A DNA stretch of 22,727 nt from Hyphomicrobiaceae bacterium UBA7697 (GCA_002482645.1 DLGJ01000005.1:1-22727), one strand, 5' to 3'; numbered from the stretch's first letter, positions 14,874 to 22,727 are shown. The notes: generated by a model not told the origin, from the sequence alone. Numbers and translations are program-made.

Positions 14874-14893
14874 GCGGCAATCGCGATTGCCGC
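14874..14893. repeat. Perfect 20-bp palindrome upstream of cnoX
   Basis: GCGGCAATCGCGATTGCCGC is an uninterrupted palindrome 28 bp upstream of the cnoX ATG, inside the 130-bp gap after the deacylase gene. It could be an operator for a dimeric regulator or a leader hairpin. No T tract follows, so it is not a terminator. Confidence 0.7.
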
Positions 14894-14976
14894 GCTCGAT
14901 CGAAAGGATGGGCCGTCGCGGCTCGTTTGGCAACCTTGGTGTGGCAACGGATGGAGGCCGCGTGAGACCGCGAACC

Positions 14977-15471
14977 TCATTGCAGCGGCAGAACCAGAGG
15001 CTCGTGTCCGCAAGCCCGCATGAACCGCAGCAAGTCGCCGGTCGCAAGGCGCGTCGTCGCGCGGTTGACCAGCGGATGACAGTTGACCTCCGAAAAGGCC
15101 ATCAGCGCCTCGTCCACCACCACCGCGGCGAGCGCGCGCGACCCCTCATGGATCAAAGCGAGCGCCGTCACCGAGCCCGGTTCGACCCCGAGGACCGCCA
15201 TCATCTGTTCTGGCTTGCCGAAGCTGAAGCGCCCGAGGCCGAGCGTCTTGGCCAACGCCTTGAGGTCGACCGTGGTGTCTTCCTTGGCCACGACCAGGAC
15301 GAGCCGGTCATCCTTGTCCCTCAGGAAGAGGTTCTTGGTGTGGGCGCCCGGGATCCTGCCGCGCAAGGCCTGGGACTGCTCGACCGTGAACATGGCTTCA
15401 TGTTCCACAGTGTCGGAGGCGATTCCCAGTTCTTCGAGCCGGGCAAAGAGTTTGGTGCGTGCTAATTCCAT
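14977..15471 (-). CDS. Prolyl-tRNA deacylase homologue (YbaK/ProX superfamily)
   Basis: 164 residues. Visible family marks are the N-terminal helix ELARTKLFARLEELGI, the strand HEAMFTVEQSQAL, KNLFLRDKDDRLVLVVAKED with the conserved lysine, GSVTALALIHEG (the substrate-loop motif GSVTP...), and FSEVNCHPLVNRATTRLATGDLLRF (N-HPL-N...T). This pattern fits the ProXp-ala/PrdX group, free-standing enzymes that remove alanine mis-charged on tRNA(Pro). The enzyme acts in the cytoplasm. It lies upstream of cnoX on the same strand, with 130 bp between. Confidence 0.88.
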   Translation of the reverse strand: MELARTKLFARLEELGIASDTVEHEAMFTVEQSQALRGRIPGAHTKNLFLRDKDDRLVLVVAKEDTTVDLKALAKTLGLGRFSFGKPEQMMAVLGVEPGSVTALALIHEGSRALAAVVVDEALMAFSEVNCHPLVNRATTRLATGDLLRFMRACGHEPLVLPLQ

Positions 15472-15646
15472 TGCCTTTGGTGCGAGGTTCCTTTAATGGG
15501 GGCCCCTCGGCAGGGGCGCAATTCAGTCCCGGCCGTGGCGCTGCCGGTCCGAGTAGACAGTCCCGGCGCGATCCACTACAAGGCGACTTGTGTGGCAAAT
15601 GACCACCCACGGACTTGAAATTCAAGGCTGACCGGTGGTTTGGAGT

Positions 15647-15721
15647 GCGGGTGTAGCTCAGGGGTAGAGCACAACCTTGCCAAGGTTGGGGTCGTGGGTT
15701 CGAATCCCATCGCCCGCTCCA
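15647..15721 (+). tRNA. tRNA-Gly (anticodon GCC)
   Basis: Complete cloverleaf of 75 nt including an encoded CCA (15719-15721). The acceptor stem GCGGGTG pairs with CGCCCGC. The D arm contains AGCTCAGGGGTAGAGC, the anticodon loop is TTGCCAA with GCC, and the T arm is GTGGGTTCGAATCCCAT. The discriminator is T. An ATG-less antisense reading of this gene yields the well-known spurious peptide WDSNPRP, noted under rejected items. Confidence 0.98.
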
Positions 15722-16037
15722 AAATTTCCGACATGTTGAGCGACCGGCAGATTTCGCGTTCGGCTCATAGGGGTTGAGGGACGACGGGTTCGTCCGAGCG
15801 GAATCGCACTCGCCGCCTTGGGGGGCTCCCGGCGGAGTGTCCTTGGGCACGGTCCTCACGCCGAAGGCAGCGCAAGAGTGAGCCCAAGAGCGGGCTCAAG
15901 AGCGGGCTCAAGAGCGGCGGCGGTTGACCAAACGCAAACCTCTGATTGGCATCAGGATCACGTCACCCAATGGGCGTCGCTTTGACCGGCACCGGAGAGG
16001 GCAGAGGGCCCGGCCGGTGCCCCTGCCGTGTCGAAGG
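15722..16037. other. 316-bp non-coding stretch with a short tandem repeat
   Basis: Between tRNA-Gly and the end of the large L,D-transpeptidase gene no convincing protein gene is seen. It contains a CCGCC/GGCGG inverted repeat near 15811-15836 with a G-run loop and the 12-bp tandem repeat at 15874-15921. No terminator with a T tract was found. Confidence 0.5.
15874..15921. repeat. Four tandem 12-bp repeats
   Basis: Units AAGAGTGAGCCC, AAGAGCGGGCTC (twice, identical) and AAGAGCGGCGGC follow without gaps. Because GAGCCC and GGGCTC are complementary, neighbouring units can also pair into hairpins. This is probably a length-variable repeat; no function is known. Confidence 0.8.
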
Positions 16038-17957
16038 TTAGAAGGGGAAGAAGCCTCGGCGCTGCGGGGCCGACCGGCGTGAATAACGCTGGCGGGTGTC
16101 CCGCTGGCGCGCGTAGGACGGCGCGGCGCGGCGCTGGGTCGAGGCGCGCCGGCTCGGTTGAGGCGAGACGCTTGCGCGCTGCACCGCCGATCCCTTGCTC
16201 GTATCCCAGACGAGGAAATCCGCGCCCTTCGGCAGCGCGGCCGAATTGATCGCGGTATCGGCCACGATCAGCGACGAGCCCGGCGTCAGGCGCTCGGAGA
16301 TCTTCTGCCGGACGTCGTCGGGAATCTCGATCCGGTTGAGAACGGACTCGGCGGTTTCCTTGTCGTTCAGGCTGATGGCCGTCCAATTGGCCTCGGTGGC
16401 GCCGGGGGCGAAATGCATGACCGTGAACAGATGCGTGCCGAGGGGCTTGTCCGGATCTTCGATGCTCACGGGCGTCGAGAAGACGCTGGCGAATTTCTGG
16501 CGCACGAAGAGCTGACCCTCCGGTGGCTCCGTCTTGCCGGCAACCTCGTAAATCTTCTCGATCATGTCTTCGGTCAGCGCGCCCGTCTCGGGCAATTCGT
16601 TGTCCTTCTGGAACGCCTTGAGCGCCCGGACCGTGGCGCTGCCGCGCGTGCCGTCGAAATTCTGCGGCGCCAGATAGCCCATATCCGCCAGCATGTATTG
16701 CACGTCGACCGTACGGTCCCGCTCGGTCCGCCGGGTAACGAGGATGCGCAACGGCTCTTGGGACAGCGGTTCGGCCGCCTCCACGGCGGCCGCGGCGATC
16801 CCGGCGGTAAGGCGCGAGACCATCACCGACGGGCGCTCCAGCGGAACGGGCGGGTGGTCGTTCACGCCAAGTACCGAAAGGGAGACTTGAAGGGACTTTT
16901 GCGCCTTCGCCTGTACCGGATCGGCCGAGACCGTCAGGATCGGCTGCGCCGCCGGTTCCACATCCGTGGCCGCCTCCGGCAGCGAGGCAGACTTGATCTC
17001 CCCGGCTTCCCCGGCCGGTTCGTCCGTTGCGGTCAGCCTGTCTTGGCCCTTGGGCTCTTTGCGATCGGCCAGGCGATCCTGGTGCTTCATGACGTCGTCC
17101 GGCTGTTCGGCCTCCACAGGGCCGACGCCGGAGCCCGTACGGGGCTTCGCGGTCAGCGCATGAGCGCCACTGCCCATGAACGGCGCGGCACCGGGATCGA
17201 TGGCGTGATGCGTGGTGTCGTCGAGCGAACCCGAAAGGCTCTGGGCGGGCGCGATCGACCCGGTCGTCTCGGGGATCAAAGCGAATTTTGCGGACGCCTC
17301 GCCCTTGCCGGTCTCTTTCGGTCTCAGGGCCGTCGCCTTGGCGAGGATGACCTGGTTGCCGAAGGTCTTGCCGGCGGGCACCTCAAGGCTCGACTTGCGC
17401 ATCGGCTTGGCCTGCACGCTGTCCTGCGTCAGGAGTTCCGGCGGCATCGGTGGCGGGAGCGGCTGAAACAGGGCGGGGTGCGTGATCGGCTCCGGGTTCA
17501 ACATGCTGTGCGCGACGACAACCTGCTCGCCGACTTCGGTCATGGAAAACAGCTTGGGCGCGAACGAGTAAGGCAGACGCACACAGCCGTGAGAGGCCGG
17601 GTAGCCGGGCACGACGCCGGCATGAAGCGCGGTCCCGGTCCAAGTCAGACGCTGCATCCACGGCATCGGTGCGCCGTTGTAGAGATTGGAATAATGCCGC
17701 CGGCGCTTCTCCAGGATGCTGTAGATGCCGGCCTTGGTGGAATGGCCGCGCTTGCCGGTGGAGACGGCCGTCGTCGTGATTAACGACGTGCCGCGATAGA
17801 TGTGCGCCTTCTGATTCGGCAGCGAGATGACGATCGTCATCGGATCGTCGGGGCTGGTGCCCACGGTGCCGCTCTCGGCCACGGCAGGCGCAGCCCAAAG
17901 GGCCGCAGCGAGCACCGCAGCGCTGGAAAAGGTCGAAATTCGAAAAAGGGTTTGCAT
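16038..17957 (-). CDS. Secreted L,D-transpeptidase with peptidoglycan-binding domain
   Basis: 639 residues from the ATG at 17957; an in-frame ATG at 18017 with a G-rich ribosome site is an alternative that would lengthen the signal peptide. Residues 1-27 are a signal peptide ending AVA. The YkuD catalytic domain (about 38-150) has H112 and S122-H-G-C125-V-R, C125 being the nucleophile. A long low-complexity linker (about 160-415) follows, then a PG_binding_1 domain (about 419-472, VQYMLADMGYLAPQNFDGTRG), a further unassigned domain (to about 590) and a strongly basic Arg/Ser/Gln tail ending GFFPF. It should make 3-3 cross-links in periplasmic peptidoglycan or attach proteins to it. With the catalytic domain first and the binding domain behind, the order is the reverse of YcbB-type enzymes. 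Confidence 0.9.
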   Translation of the reverse strand: MQTLFRISTFSSAAVLAAALWAAPAVAESGTVGTSPDDPMTIVISLPNQKAHIYRGTSLITTTAVSTGKRGHSTKAGIYSILEKRRRHYSNLYNGAPMPWMQRLTWTGTALHAGVVPGYPASHGCVRLPYSFAPKLFSMTEVGEQVVVAHSMLNPEPITHPALFQPLPPPMPPELLTQDSVQAKPMRKSSLEVPAGKTFGNQVILAKATALRPKETGKGEASAKFALIPETTGSIAPAQSLSGSLDDTTHHAIDPGAAPFMGSGAHALTAKPRTGSGVGPVEAEQPDDVMKHQDRLADRKEPKGQDRLTATDEPAGEAGEIKSASLPEAATDVEPAAQPILTVSADPVQAKAQKSLQVSLSVLGVNDHPPVPLERPSVMVSRLTAGIAAAAVEAAEPLSQEPLRILVTRRTERDRTVDVQYMLADMGYLAPQNFDGTRGSATVRALKAFQKDNELPETGALTEDMIEKIYEVAGKTEPPEGQLFVRQKFASVFSTPVSIEDPDKPLGTHLFTVMHFAPGATEANWTAISLNDKETAESVLNRIEIPDDVRQKISERLTPGSSLIVADTAINSAALPKGADFLVWDTSKGSAVQRASVSPQPSRRASTQRRAAPSYARQRDTRQRYSRRSAPQRRGFFPF

Positions 17958-18391
17958 GTCGGCGCCCGCCCATGTGGTCCAGGTTTTACGCCAACGCAAC
18001 ACCGCAACTGCGCTCATAAGAGCCCCCAAAACGACTCACGAATCAGCCTAAAAGAGGCCTCCGACTTTGACTAGCAAAGCCTTCGGATTGACTAACGGCC
18101 ACCGAGACTTACACCGGCGCGTGGCCGTTCCGCCCCCTGTGGAAAAAGCTCTGCCGTGGCCCGCACTTAGTTGGTGCGTCGGGCGCCGGAAGGGAAGAGG
18201 GAGTCCGGCGCTGACCCTGTCGCGGCACCGAGAAAGTTCGCCGCTGTCTCATTCGCGCAACACCAATGCGGGTCCAATGCACTTTGTGTCGCGGTCTTTG
18301 GCGCGGTACCGCTTGTCGACGGCGTAGGCTATAACTAGACGGAGCCTTGACGTGACAAGGGCTTCGGATCACGTGGAGAGGGGGAGACGCC
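17958..18391. other. 434-bp divergent region between the L,D-transpeptidase and lemA
   Basis: Non-coding as far as can be seen. It holds two TTGACTA direct repeats (18067-18073 and 18088-18094) 21 bp apart, about two helical turns, and a hairpin with perfect 9-bp arms AACGGCCAC (18094-18102) and GTGGCCGTT (18121-18129). A GCGGTACCGC palindrome (18303-18312) and a CTATAA (18329-18334) lie closer to lemA; the latter may be its -10, though no good -35 pairs with it. Confidence 0.45.
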
Positions 18392-19003
18392 ATGCAGGTC
18401 TTGGCGAGGTTGTGGGGCGGTCCGGCCGGCCGCGCCAGTGTGGTGATGCTTCTGTCGGTGTTGCTGGCCGGTTGCGGAATCAACACCATCCCGACGCTCG
18501 ACGAACAGGCGAAGGCGGCCTGGAGCGAGGTGCTGAACCAGTATCAGCGCCGGGCCGATCTCATCCCGAATCTGGTGGAGACGGTGAAGGGCTTTGCCGA
18601 TCAGGAGAGCAAGGTGCTCACCGACGTGGTCGAGGCCCGGGCGAAGGCCACTCAGATGCAAATCCCGAAGGACATCCTCACGAACAAGGAGGCCTTCGAC
18701 AAGTTTCAGGACGCTCAGAATTCTCTTTCCGGCGCTCTGGGCCGTCTGCTCGTCGTCGTGGAGCGCTATCCGGATCTCAAATCCAACCAGAACTTCCTCG
18801 CGCTTCAATCGCAGCTCGAGGGCACCGAGAACCGGATCGCCATCGCCCGTCGCGACTACATCGCCGCCGTCAAGGACTACAACACCGAGCTTCGGACCTT
18901 CCCCGGCCGGATCTGGCACATGATCCTGTATTCGGGGCTGGAGCCGATGCAGAACTTCTCCGTCGCTGAGGAGACGACCCAGGCGCCCAAGGTGGAGTTC
19001 TAG
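18392..19003 (+). CDS. lemA: LemA-family lipoprotein
   Basis: 203 residues. The N-terminal signal has a lipobox LLAGC with the lipidated C28, so the mature protein is membrane-anchored. The LemA domain follows as long helices: DEQAKAAWSEVLNQYQRRADLIPNLVETVKGF (about 36-67) is the family hallmark, with NQNFLALQSQLEGTENRIAIARRDY and the end piece VKDYNTELRTFPGRIW. The family is common but its function is poorly known. Membership with a TPM-domain gene downstream is its standard setting. GAGAGGGGGAGA provides a strong ribosome site. Confidence 0.95.
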   Translation: MQVLARLWGGPAGRASVVMLLSVLLAGCGINTIPTLDEQAKAAWSEVLNQYQRRADLIPNLVETVKGFADQESKVLTDVVEARAKATQMQIPKDILTNKEAFDKFQDAQNSLSGALGRLLVVVERYPDLKSNQNFLALQSQLEGTENRIAIARRDYIAAVKDYNTELRTFPGRIWHMILYSGLEPMQNFSVAEETTQAPKVEF

Positions 19004-19068
19004 CGGTCCTTTCCCACGGGTCCCGTTTCGAGGGTCCCGTTTCAAGGGTCTCGCCAACCGGGGTCTCC

Positions 19069-19845
19069 ATGGCTGTTACCGTCCAGCGCAGAGTGAACCC
19101 AGGCGGTCTGCTCTGCCTCCTTGCCGCGCTGGTCTGTCTTGCCGCCATGCCGCGTCCGGCGCTGGCCGACCCGGCCTTTCCCGCGCTGACCGGGCGCGTG
19201 GTCGACGACGCCAACCTCTTGAGCCCCGAGGATGAGCGGGACCTCGCCGAGACGCTAAAGCAGCTCGAAGAGAAAAGCTCGGATCAGCTCGTTGTGGTCA
19301 CGCTGCCCTCTTTGCAGGGCTACACCATCGAGGACTACGGCTACCGGCTCGGCCGCCATTGGGGCATCGGCACCAAGGAGCTGAACAACGGCGTCTTGCT
19401 CATCGTCGCGCCGAACGAACGCAAGGTCAGGATCGAGGTGGGCTATGGGCTCGAACCCATCCTCACCGACGCGCTCTCGCGGGTCATCATCGACAATGCG
19501 ATTCTGCCACGGTTCCGGACGGGAGACTTTTCCGCCGGCATCAAGGAGAGGGTCGAGAACATCGAACTCGTGCTGACGGGCGATGTGGCCGAGTTGGAAC
19601 GGCGGGCCAGCGTCCGCCGCGACGCGGACCAGGCACCGATCGACTGGTTCACGGTCCTGCTCTTCATCGCGATCTTCATTCTGATCATGTATCTGTCGAG
19701 CACTGGCGCCGTGGTCACGCCGGGCAGGGGGCGCGGCGGGCGCTCAGGCTGGGGCGGCGGTGGCGGCGGTTGGAGTAGCGGCGGTGGAGGGTTCTCCGGC
19801 GGCGGGGGCGGCTTCGGCGGCGGCGGTTCCTCCGGAAGCTGGTAG
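19069..19845 (+). CDS. TPM-domain membrane protein, YgcG type
   Basis: 258 residues. A signal peptide ends at A33 (ALA). The TPM domain (about 36-185) is marked by GRVVDDANLLSPEDERDL, SSDQLVVVTLPSLQG, NNGVLLIVAPNERKVRIEVGYGLEP and the conserved IIDNAILPRFRTGDFSAGI. A single transmembrane segment follows (about 193-212), then a tail made almost only of Gly and Ser ending GSSGSW. That domain-TM-glycine tail order is typical of YgcG-type proteins. It lies 65 bp after lemA on the same strand. Some TPM domains have been reported as acid phosphatases, but the biological role here is not known. Confidence 0.93.
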   Translation: MAVTVQRRVNPGGLLCLLAALVCLAAMPRPALADPAFPALTGRVVDDANLLSPEDERDLAETLKQLEEKSSDQLVVVTLPSLQGYTIEDYGYRLGRHWGIGTKELNNGVLLIVAPNERKVRIEVGYGLEPILTDALSRVIIDNAILPRFRTGDFSAGIKERVENIELVLTGDVAELERRASVRRDADQAPIDWFTVLLFIAIFILIMYLSSTGAVVTPGRGRGGRSGWGGGGGGWSSGGGGFSGGGGGFGGGGSSGSW

Positions 19846-19946
19846 GGCGCACGGTGCGCCCCACATTGCCGGTTCCAAAGCCGGTCATTATCGCCATAGT
19901 GTGCGCGGGGCGCCCCCCGGCGCCTCTTCTACGAAGACCTTGAGCG

Positions 19947-20579
19947 ATGAAACCGTTCACCCGCGAGGAACATATCCTGATTGCCGACGCGATCACCGCC
20001 GCCGAGAAGACGACCAGCGGCGAGATCGTCGTGGTCGTGGCGCCGTCCTCGTCCGGCTATTACTTCTTCGCGCTTCTGTGCATGGCCTTGATCGCGCTGT
20101 TCGTGCCGCTGCCGCTGATTCACCTCACCAAATGGCCCATCGAGTATGTCTACCTGATCCAGCTCGGAGTGTTCGCGCTCGGCGTCCTCGTCGCGCAATG
20201 GCGGCCGCTGCGCGTTGCGATCGCGCCGCGCGGGCTGAAACAATCGCGCGCGCATCTGCGGGCCATCGAACAGTTCCTGGCGCAGGATCTGCACACCACG
20301 AAAGGGCGCACCGGCGTTCTCATCTATGTGTCCGACGCCGAACGCTACGCCGAGGTGATCGCCGACAGCGGCATCTATGAGAAAGTCCCGCACCACGTCT
20401 GGGACGATCTCATCGACAAACTTACGGCGGATATCGGCAGGGGCGATCGCGTGCAAGGGTTTGTCGATGCCATCGAGACCGCCGGCAAGATTCTCGCCGG
20501 GCACTTCCCGCCGGGGCCGCTCGGGGAGGACGAACTCCCGAACCATTTGATCGTGCTCGATGCCGCAAAGCTTGCCTAG
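19947..20579 (+). CDS. Second TPM-domain protein with two membrane segments
   Basis: 210 residues, no signal peptide. The TPM core appears as ITAAEKTTSGEIVVVVAP (16-33) and, after two membrane helices (about 38-60 and 66-84), as HTTKGRTGVLIYVSDAERYAEVIADSGIYEKV. This is the short form of the domain often encoded straight after a YgcG-type gene. It lies 101 bp after the first TPM gene. Its last 20 bp overlap the start of the MFS gene. Function unknown; presumably works with LemA and the first TPM protein at the membrane. Confidence 0.9.
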   Translation: MKPFTREEHILIADAITAAEKTTSGEIVVVVAPSSSGYYFFALLCMALIALFVPLPLIHLTKWPIEYVYLIQLGVFALGVLVAQWRPLRVAIAPRGLKQSRAHLRAIEQFLAQDLHTTKGRTGVLIYVSDAERYAEVIADSGIYEKVPHHVWDDLIDKLTADIGRGDRVQGFVDAIETAGKILAGHFPPGPLGEDELPNHLIVLDAAKLA

Positions 20580-21939
20580 CGCCGCGCAGCCGGTTCGCAA
20601 GCGCGGACTGATCGGATGGGCCCTGTTCGACTGGGCCACCCAGCCCTACTACACGCTGGTCGTCACCTTCCTGTTCGCGCCCTATTTCGTGAACGGGTTC
20701 ATGGACGATCCGGCGCACGCCCAATCGTTATGGGCGTATGCGACCGGGACGGCGCAACTCGCCGCGGCCGTGCTGGCGCCGGTGCTGGGGGCCATCGCCG
20801 ATGCGGGTCTGCCGCGCAAGCCCTGGATCGCAGGCTTCTCGGTGATGATGGTCGCGGGGCTGTGCGGATTGTGGTTCGCGGTGCCAGGTGCGACAGCCGC
20901 CGTGCCTATCGTGCTGGTCTCCTTCGGCCTCGCCACGCTCGGCGTCGAACTCGCCACGGTGTTCAACAACGCGATGATGCCGGGCCTGATCTCGGAGCGG
21001 CGGCTCGGGACGCTGTCGGGGCTCGCCTGGGCGGTCGGCTACGCGGGCGGGCTTGCGAGTCTCGCTTTGGTCGCCGGCTTCCTCGTGACGAACCCCGACA
21101 CCGGCAAGACGCTGCTCGGCTTGTCTCCGGCCGTGCCGCTCGATGCCTCCACGCGCGAAGCCGACCGGCTGGTCGGGCCGGTCTCGGCCCTTTGGTACCT
21201 CGTGTTCGTCGTGCCGATGTTTCTGTTCACGCCCGACAAGTCCGGCGAGGTCTCCGTGGCAAGCCCCATCAGAGCGGGCCTCGGCCAGTTGGTGCGTTCG
21301 CTGAAGGACTTGCTGCGCCACCATCGTAACGTCGCCTTGTTCCTGCTCGCGCGCATGCTCTACGCGGATGGGGGTGCGGCGGTCTTCGCCTTCGGCGGGA
21401 TCTACGCGGCCAGCGTGTTCGGCTGGGGGCCGACGGAGCTTGGCTTGTTCGGCATCATCCTGACGGTCGGCGCCTTTTTCGGCGCCTGCATCGGGGGGAT
21501 GCTGGACGACTGGGTCGGCTCGAAGTCCGTCATCATCTTCGGGCACGTGATCTTCATCGCCGGTGCGATCGGCGTTCTGTCCGTCGACGCCGACGAAATT
21601 CTCTTCTTCGTGCCCGTGGTGCCGAAAGCCCCCGGCCTTGGAACGTTCGCATCGGCAGGCGAGCAGGCCATGCTGTTCTTCGCCGTCCTGATCGGCCTTG
21701 CCGTCGGGCCGGTGCAGGCCTCGAGCCGCACGCTGCTCGCCCGCCTCTGCCCGCCGGACAAGACGACCGAGTTCTTTGGGTTCTTCGCCTTCTCGGGAAA
21801 GATCACCGCCTTCGCCGCGCCGCTGGCGATTGGCGCCATCACCGCGCTCACGGGCAGTCAGCGGCTCGGGATCTCCGTCAGTCTTGTGTTCCTCGTCGCG
21901 GGCTTGCTGCTGTTGCTTCCGGTCCGCCCGTCCCGATGA
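20560..21939 (+). CDS. UMF1-family MFS transporter
   Basis: 459 residues with twelve apparent membrane helices. The opening RKRGLIGWALFDWATQPYYTLVVTFLFAPYF is the hallmark of the UMF1/Atg22-like branch of the major facilitator superfamily. AIADAGLPRKPW stands in the usual MFS loop between helices 2 and 3, and GPVQASSRTLLARLCPPDKTTEFFGFFAFSGK is a second conserved block. Substrate is unknown in bacteria; the yeast relative exports amino acids from the vacuole. The gene starts within the last 20 bp of the TPM gene, so it is probably translated from the same message. Confidence 0.93.
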   Translation: MPQSLPSAAQPVRKRGLIGWALFDWATQPYYTLVVTFLFAPYFVNGFMDDPAHAQSLWAYATGTAQLAAAVLAPVLGAIADAGLPRKPWIAGFSVMMVAGLCGLWFAVPGATAAVPIVLVSFGLATLGVELATVFNNAMMPGLISERRLGTLSGLAWAVGYAGGLASLALVAGFLVTNPDTGKTLLGLSPAVPLDASTREADRLVGPVSALWYLVFVVPMFLFTPDKSGEVSVASPIRAGLGQLVRSLKDLLRHHRNVALFLLARMLYADGGAAVFAFGGIYAASVFGWGPTELGLFGIILTVGAFFGACIGGMLDDWVGSKSVIIFGHVIFIAGAIGVLSVDADEILFFVPVVPKAPGLGTFASAGEQAMLFFAVLIGLAVGPVQASSRTLLARLCPPDKTTEFFGFFAFSGKITAFAAPLAIGAITALTGSQRLGISVSLVFLVAGLLLLLPVRPSR

Positions 21940-22149
21940 ACCGCGCCGGTGCGCGAGGTTCCACGCCGCCGCCGCGCCCGTAGGGGCCGGGGTCAACCGT
22001 CATACCGAACACATATCCATACCGGAGAGTGAGCGCCGAACAGGCAGCGAAGGACTGCACCGTGGAAATGTACGCGTATTCGCGTTACGCTCCGCGCAGA
22101 GGGCTTACATTGGGAGACAGTGCGCGAAATCCACCGATCGGGGGCGATC

Positions 22150-22727
22150 ATGAAATATTTGGGTTTGGGCGGTGCTTTGCTGGCGGCGTGTTTGCTCGCG
22201 GCCTGCGAAAAGCCGAAGGACGACGACAAAGCCAAAGAAGCCGCGCCAGCTGCGGCGGACGATGCCGCGAAGGACGCCGAGCCGTCGGCGGAGATTCCGG
22301 TCGACGAGCAACCTGCCGGCGAAGGCATGACGGAGGAGGAACCGGCGGCCTCGGAGCTTGAACAACCGGCCGCGGAGACCGAGCCGCCTGCGCCCGAAAG
22401 CAAGCCTGCGCCGGCCGAGAGCGAAGATCCTGCCGCGGAGGAACCCGCAGCGGAAGAGCCGGGGGCCGAAGAGCCTGCGGCCGAGGAGGTCACGACGGAG
22501 GAGACCGTCGTGGTGCCGCCGGCCGTTTCGGAAGACGCACCGACGGAGCCGCACAAGGGCGAGCCGCCGTCGCCGAACCAGCCGCAGCCGGTCTTTCCGG
22601 ACGACGGGGCCGTCACGACCGACGAGCCTGGCGCCGTGATGGAGGAAGAAGTCACCGAAGGCGTCGTCGTCATGCCGCCGACGGTTTCCGAGGATGCGCC
22701 CAAAGAGCCGCATACGGGCGAACCGCC
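22150..22727 (+). CDS. Acidic proline-rich lipoprotein, C-terminus beyond window
   Basis: Starts at the ATG at 22150 behind GGGGGCGATC and stays open to the right edge (about 192 residues seen). The signal MKYLGLGGALLAACLLAAC has a lipobox LAAC with C19 as lipid site. The rest is nearly all Glu, Pro, Ala and Asp, such as DPAAEEPAAEEPGAEEPAAE, with no folded domain seen. A repeat of about 53 residues appears: VVPPAVSEDAPTEPHKGEPP near residue 122 and VVMPPTVSEDAPKEPHTGEP near 173. Such low-complexity arms often span the periplasm or present a binding surface. Function unknown; the true length is not visible. Confidence 0.75.
   Translation, partial: MKYLGLGGALLAACLLAACEKPKDDDKAKEAAPAAADDAAKDAEPSAEIPVDEQPAGEGMTEEEPAASELEQPAAETEPPAPESKPAPAESEDPAAEEPAAEEPGAEEPAAEEVTTEETVVVPPAVSEDAPTEPHKGEPPSPNQPQPVFPDDGAVTTDEPGAVMEEEVTEGVVVMPPTVSEDAPKEPHTGEP

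Noticed and set aside
15398..15859. 153-codon minus-strand frame containing WDSNPRPQPWQGCALPLSY
   Set aside because: This peptide is the antisense reading of tRNA-Gly, a familiar mis-annotation in databases.
16158..17783. 541-codon open frame on the plus strand
   Set aside because: Antisense to the large L,D-transpeptidase and without a recognisable domain.
20728..21996. 422-codon open frame on the minus strand
   Set aside because: Antisense to the MFS transporter, low-complexity charged translation.
21993..22703. 236-codon minus-strand frame rich in Ser/Gly/Ala
   Set aside because: Antisense to the acidic lipoprotein; its repeats only mirror those of the real gene.

Overview
The window looks like chromosomal DNA from an alphaproteobacterium of the order Hyphomicrobiales (Rhizobiales). 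Most of it is GC-rich. The gene content and order (a LolA-type gene, ftsK and a DapC-type aminotransferase together; glnK-amtB beside tesB; a LON-domain gene, UPF0434 and a CGPC thioredoxin-TPR gene together) is typical of that group. No phage, IS element, CRISPR array or integrase was found, so this is mainly a housekeeping region with one small foreign-looking insert.

Layout. 1-1791: an L,D-transpeptidase cut by the left edge, divergent from an OmpR-type response regulator that converges on xthA (exonuclease III). 1792-2132: no protein gene. It holds a strong minus-strand rho-independent terminator and upstream hairpins with C-rich loops, a candidate small RNA. 2133-6822 (all minus): dapC-like aminotransferase, ftsK and lolA; lolA also appears to have its own promoter. 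6855-7614: an AT-shifted divergent pair of small genes. One encodes a ribbon-helix-helix-like protein ending in an SSB-type tail (DDEIPF). The other encodes a 71-residue protein with a sliding-clamp-type motif (QRDLF). They share a control region full of GTGTAA/TTACAC half-sites. This pair is the most novel-looking part of the window.

7631-10678 (minus): tesB, then glnK-amtB behind a sigma-54-like site. After amtB comes a hairpin that shows CCTCCTCCC in its loop, then a strong terminator, so a 3'-UTR small RNA is possible. 10855-12997 (plus): a UbiH-family FAD hydroxylase and GluQRS. 13023-15471 (minus): a prolyl-tRNA deacylase homologue, a CnoX-like thioredoxin-TPR protein, a LON-domain protein and a UPF0434 protein. 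tRNA-Gly(GCC) lies at 15647-15721. 16038-17957 (minus) is a large secreted L,D-transpeptidase with a peptidoglycan-binding domain. 18392-21939 (plus) is a lemA/TPM/TPM cluster that overlaps a UMF1-type MFS transporter. 22150 to the right edge starts a lipoprotein with an acidic, proline-rich repetitive body.

Themes. Cell-envelope work recurs (two L,D-transpeptidases, LolA, FtsK, DapC for diaminopimelate, lipoproteins, LemA/TPM). Nitrogen sensing (GlnK/AmtB) and translation quality (GluQRS, ProX-like deacylase, tRNA-Gly) are also present. All calls come from reading the sequence; no database search was run.
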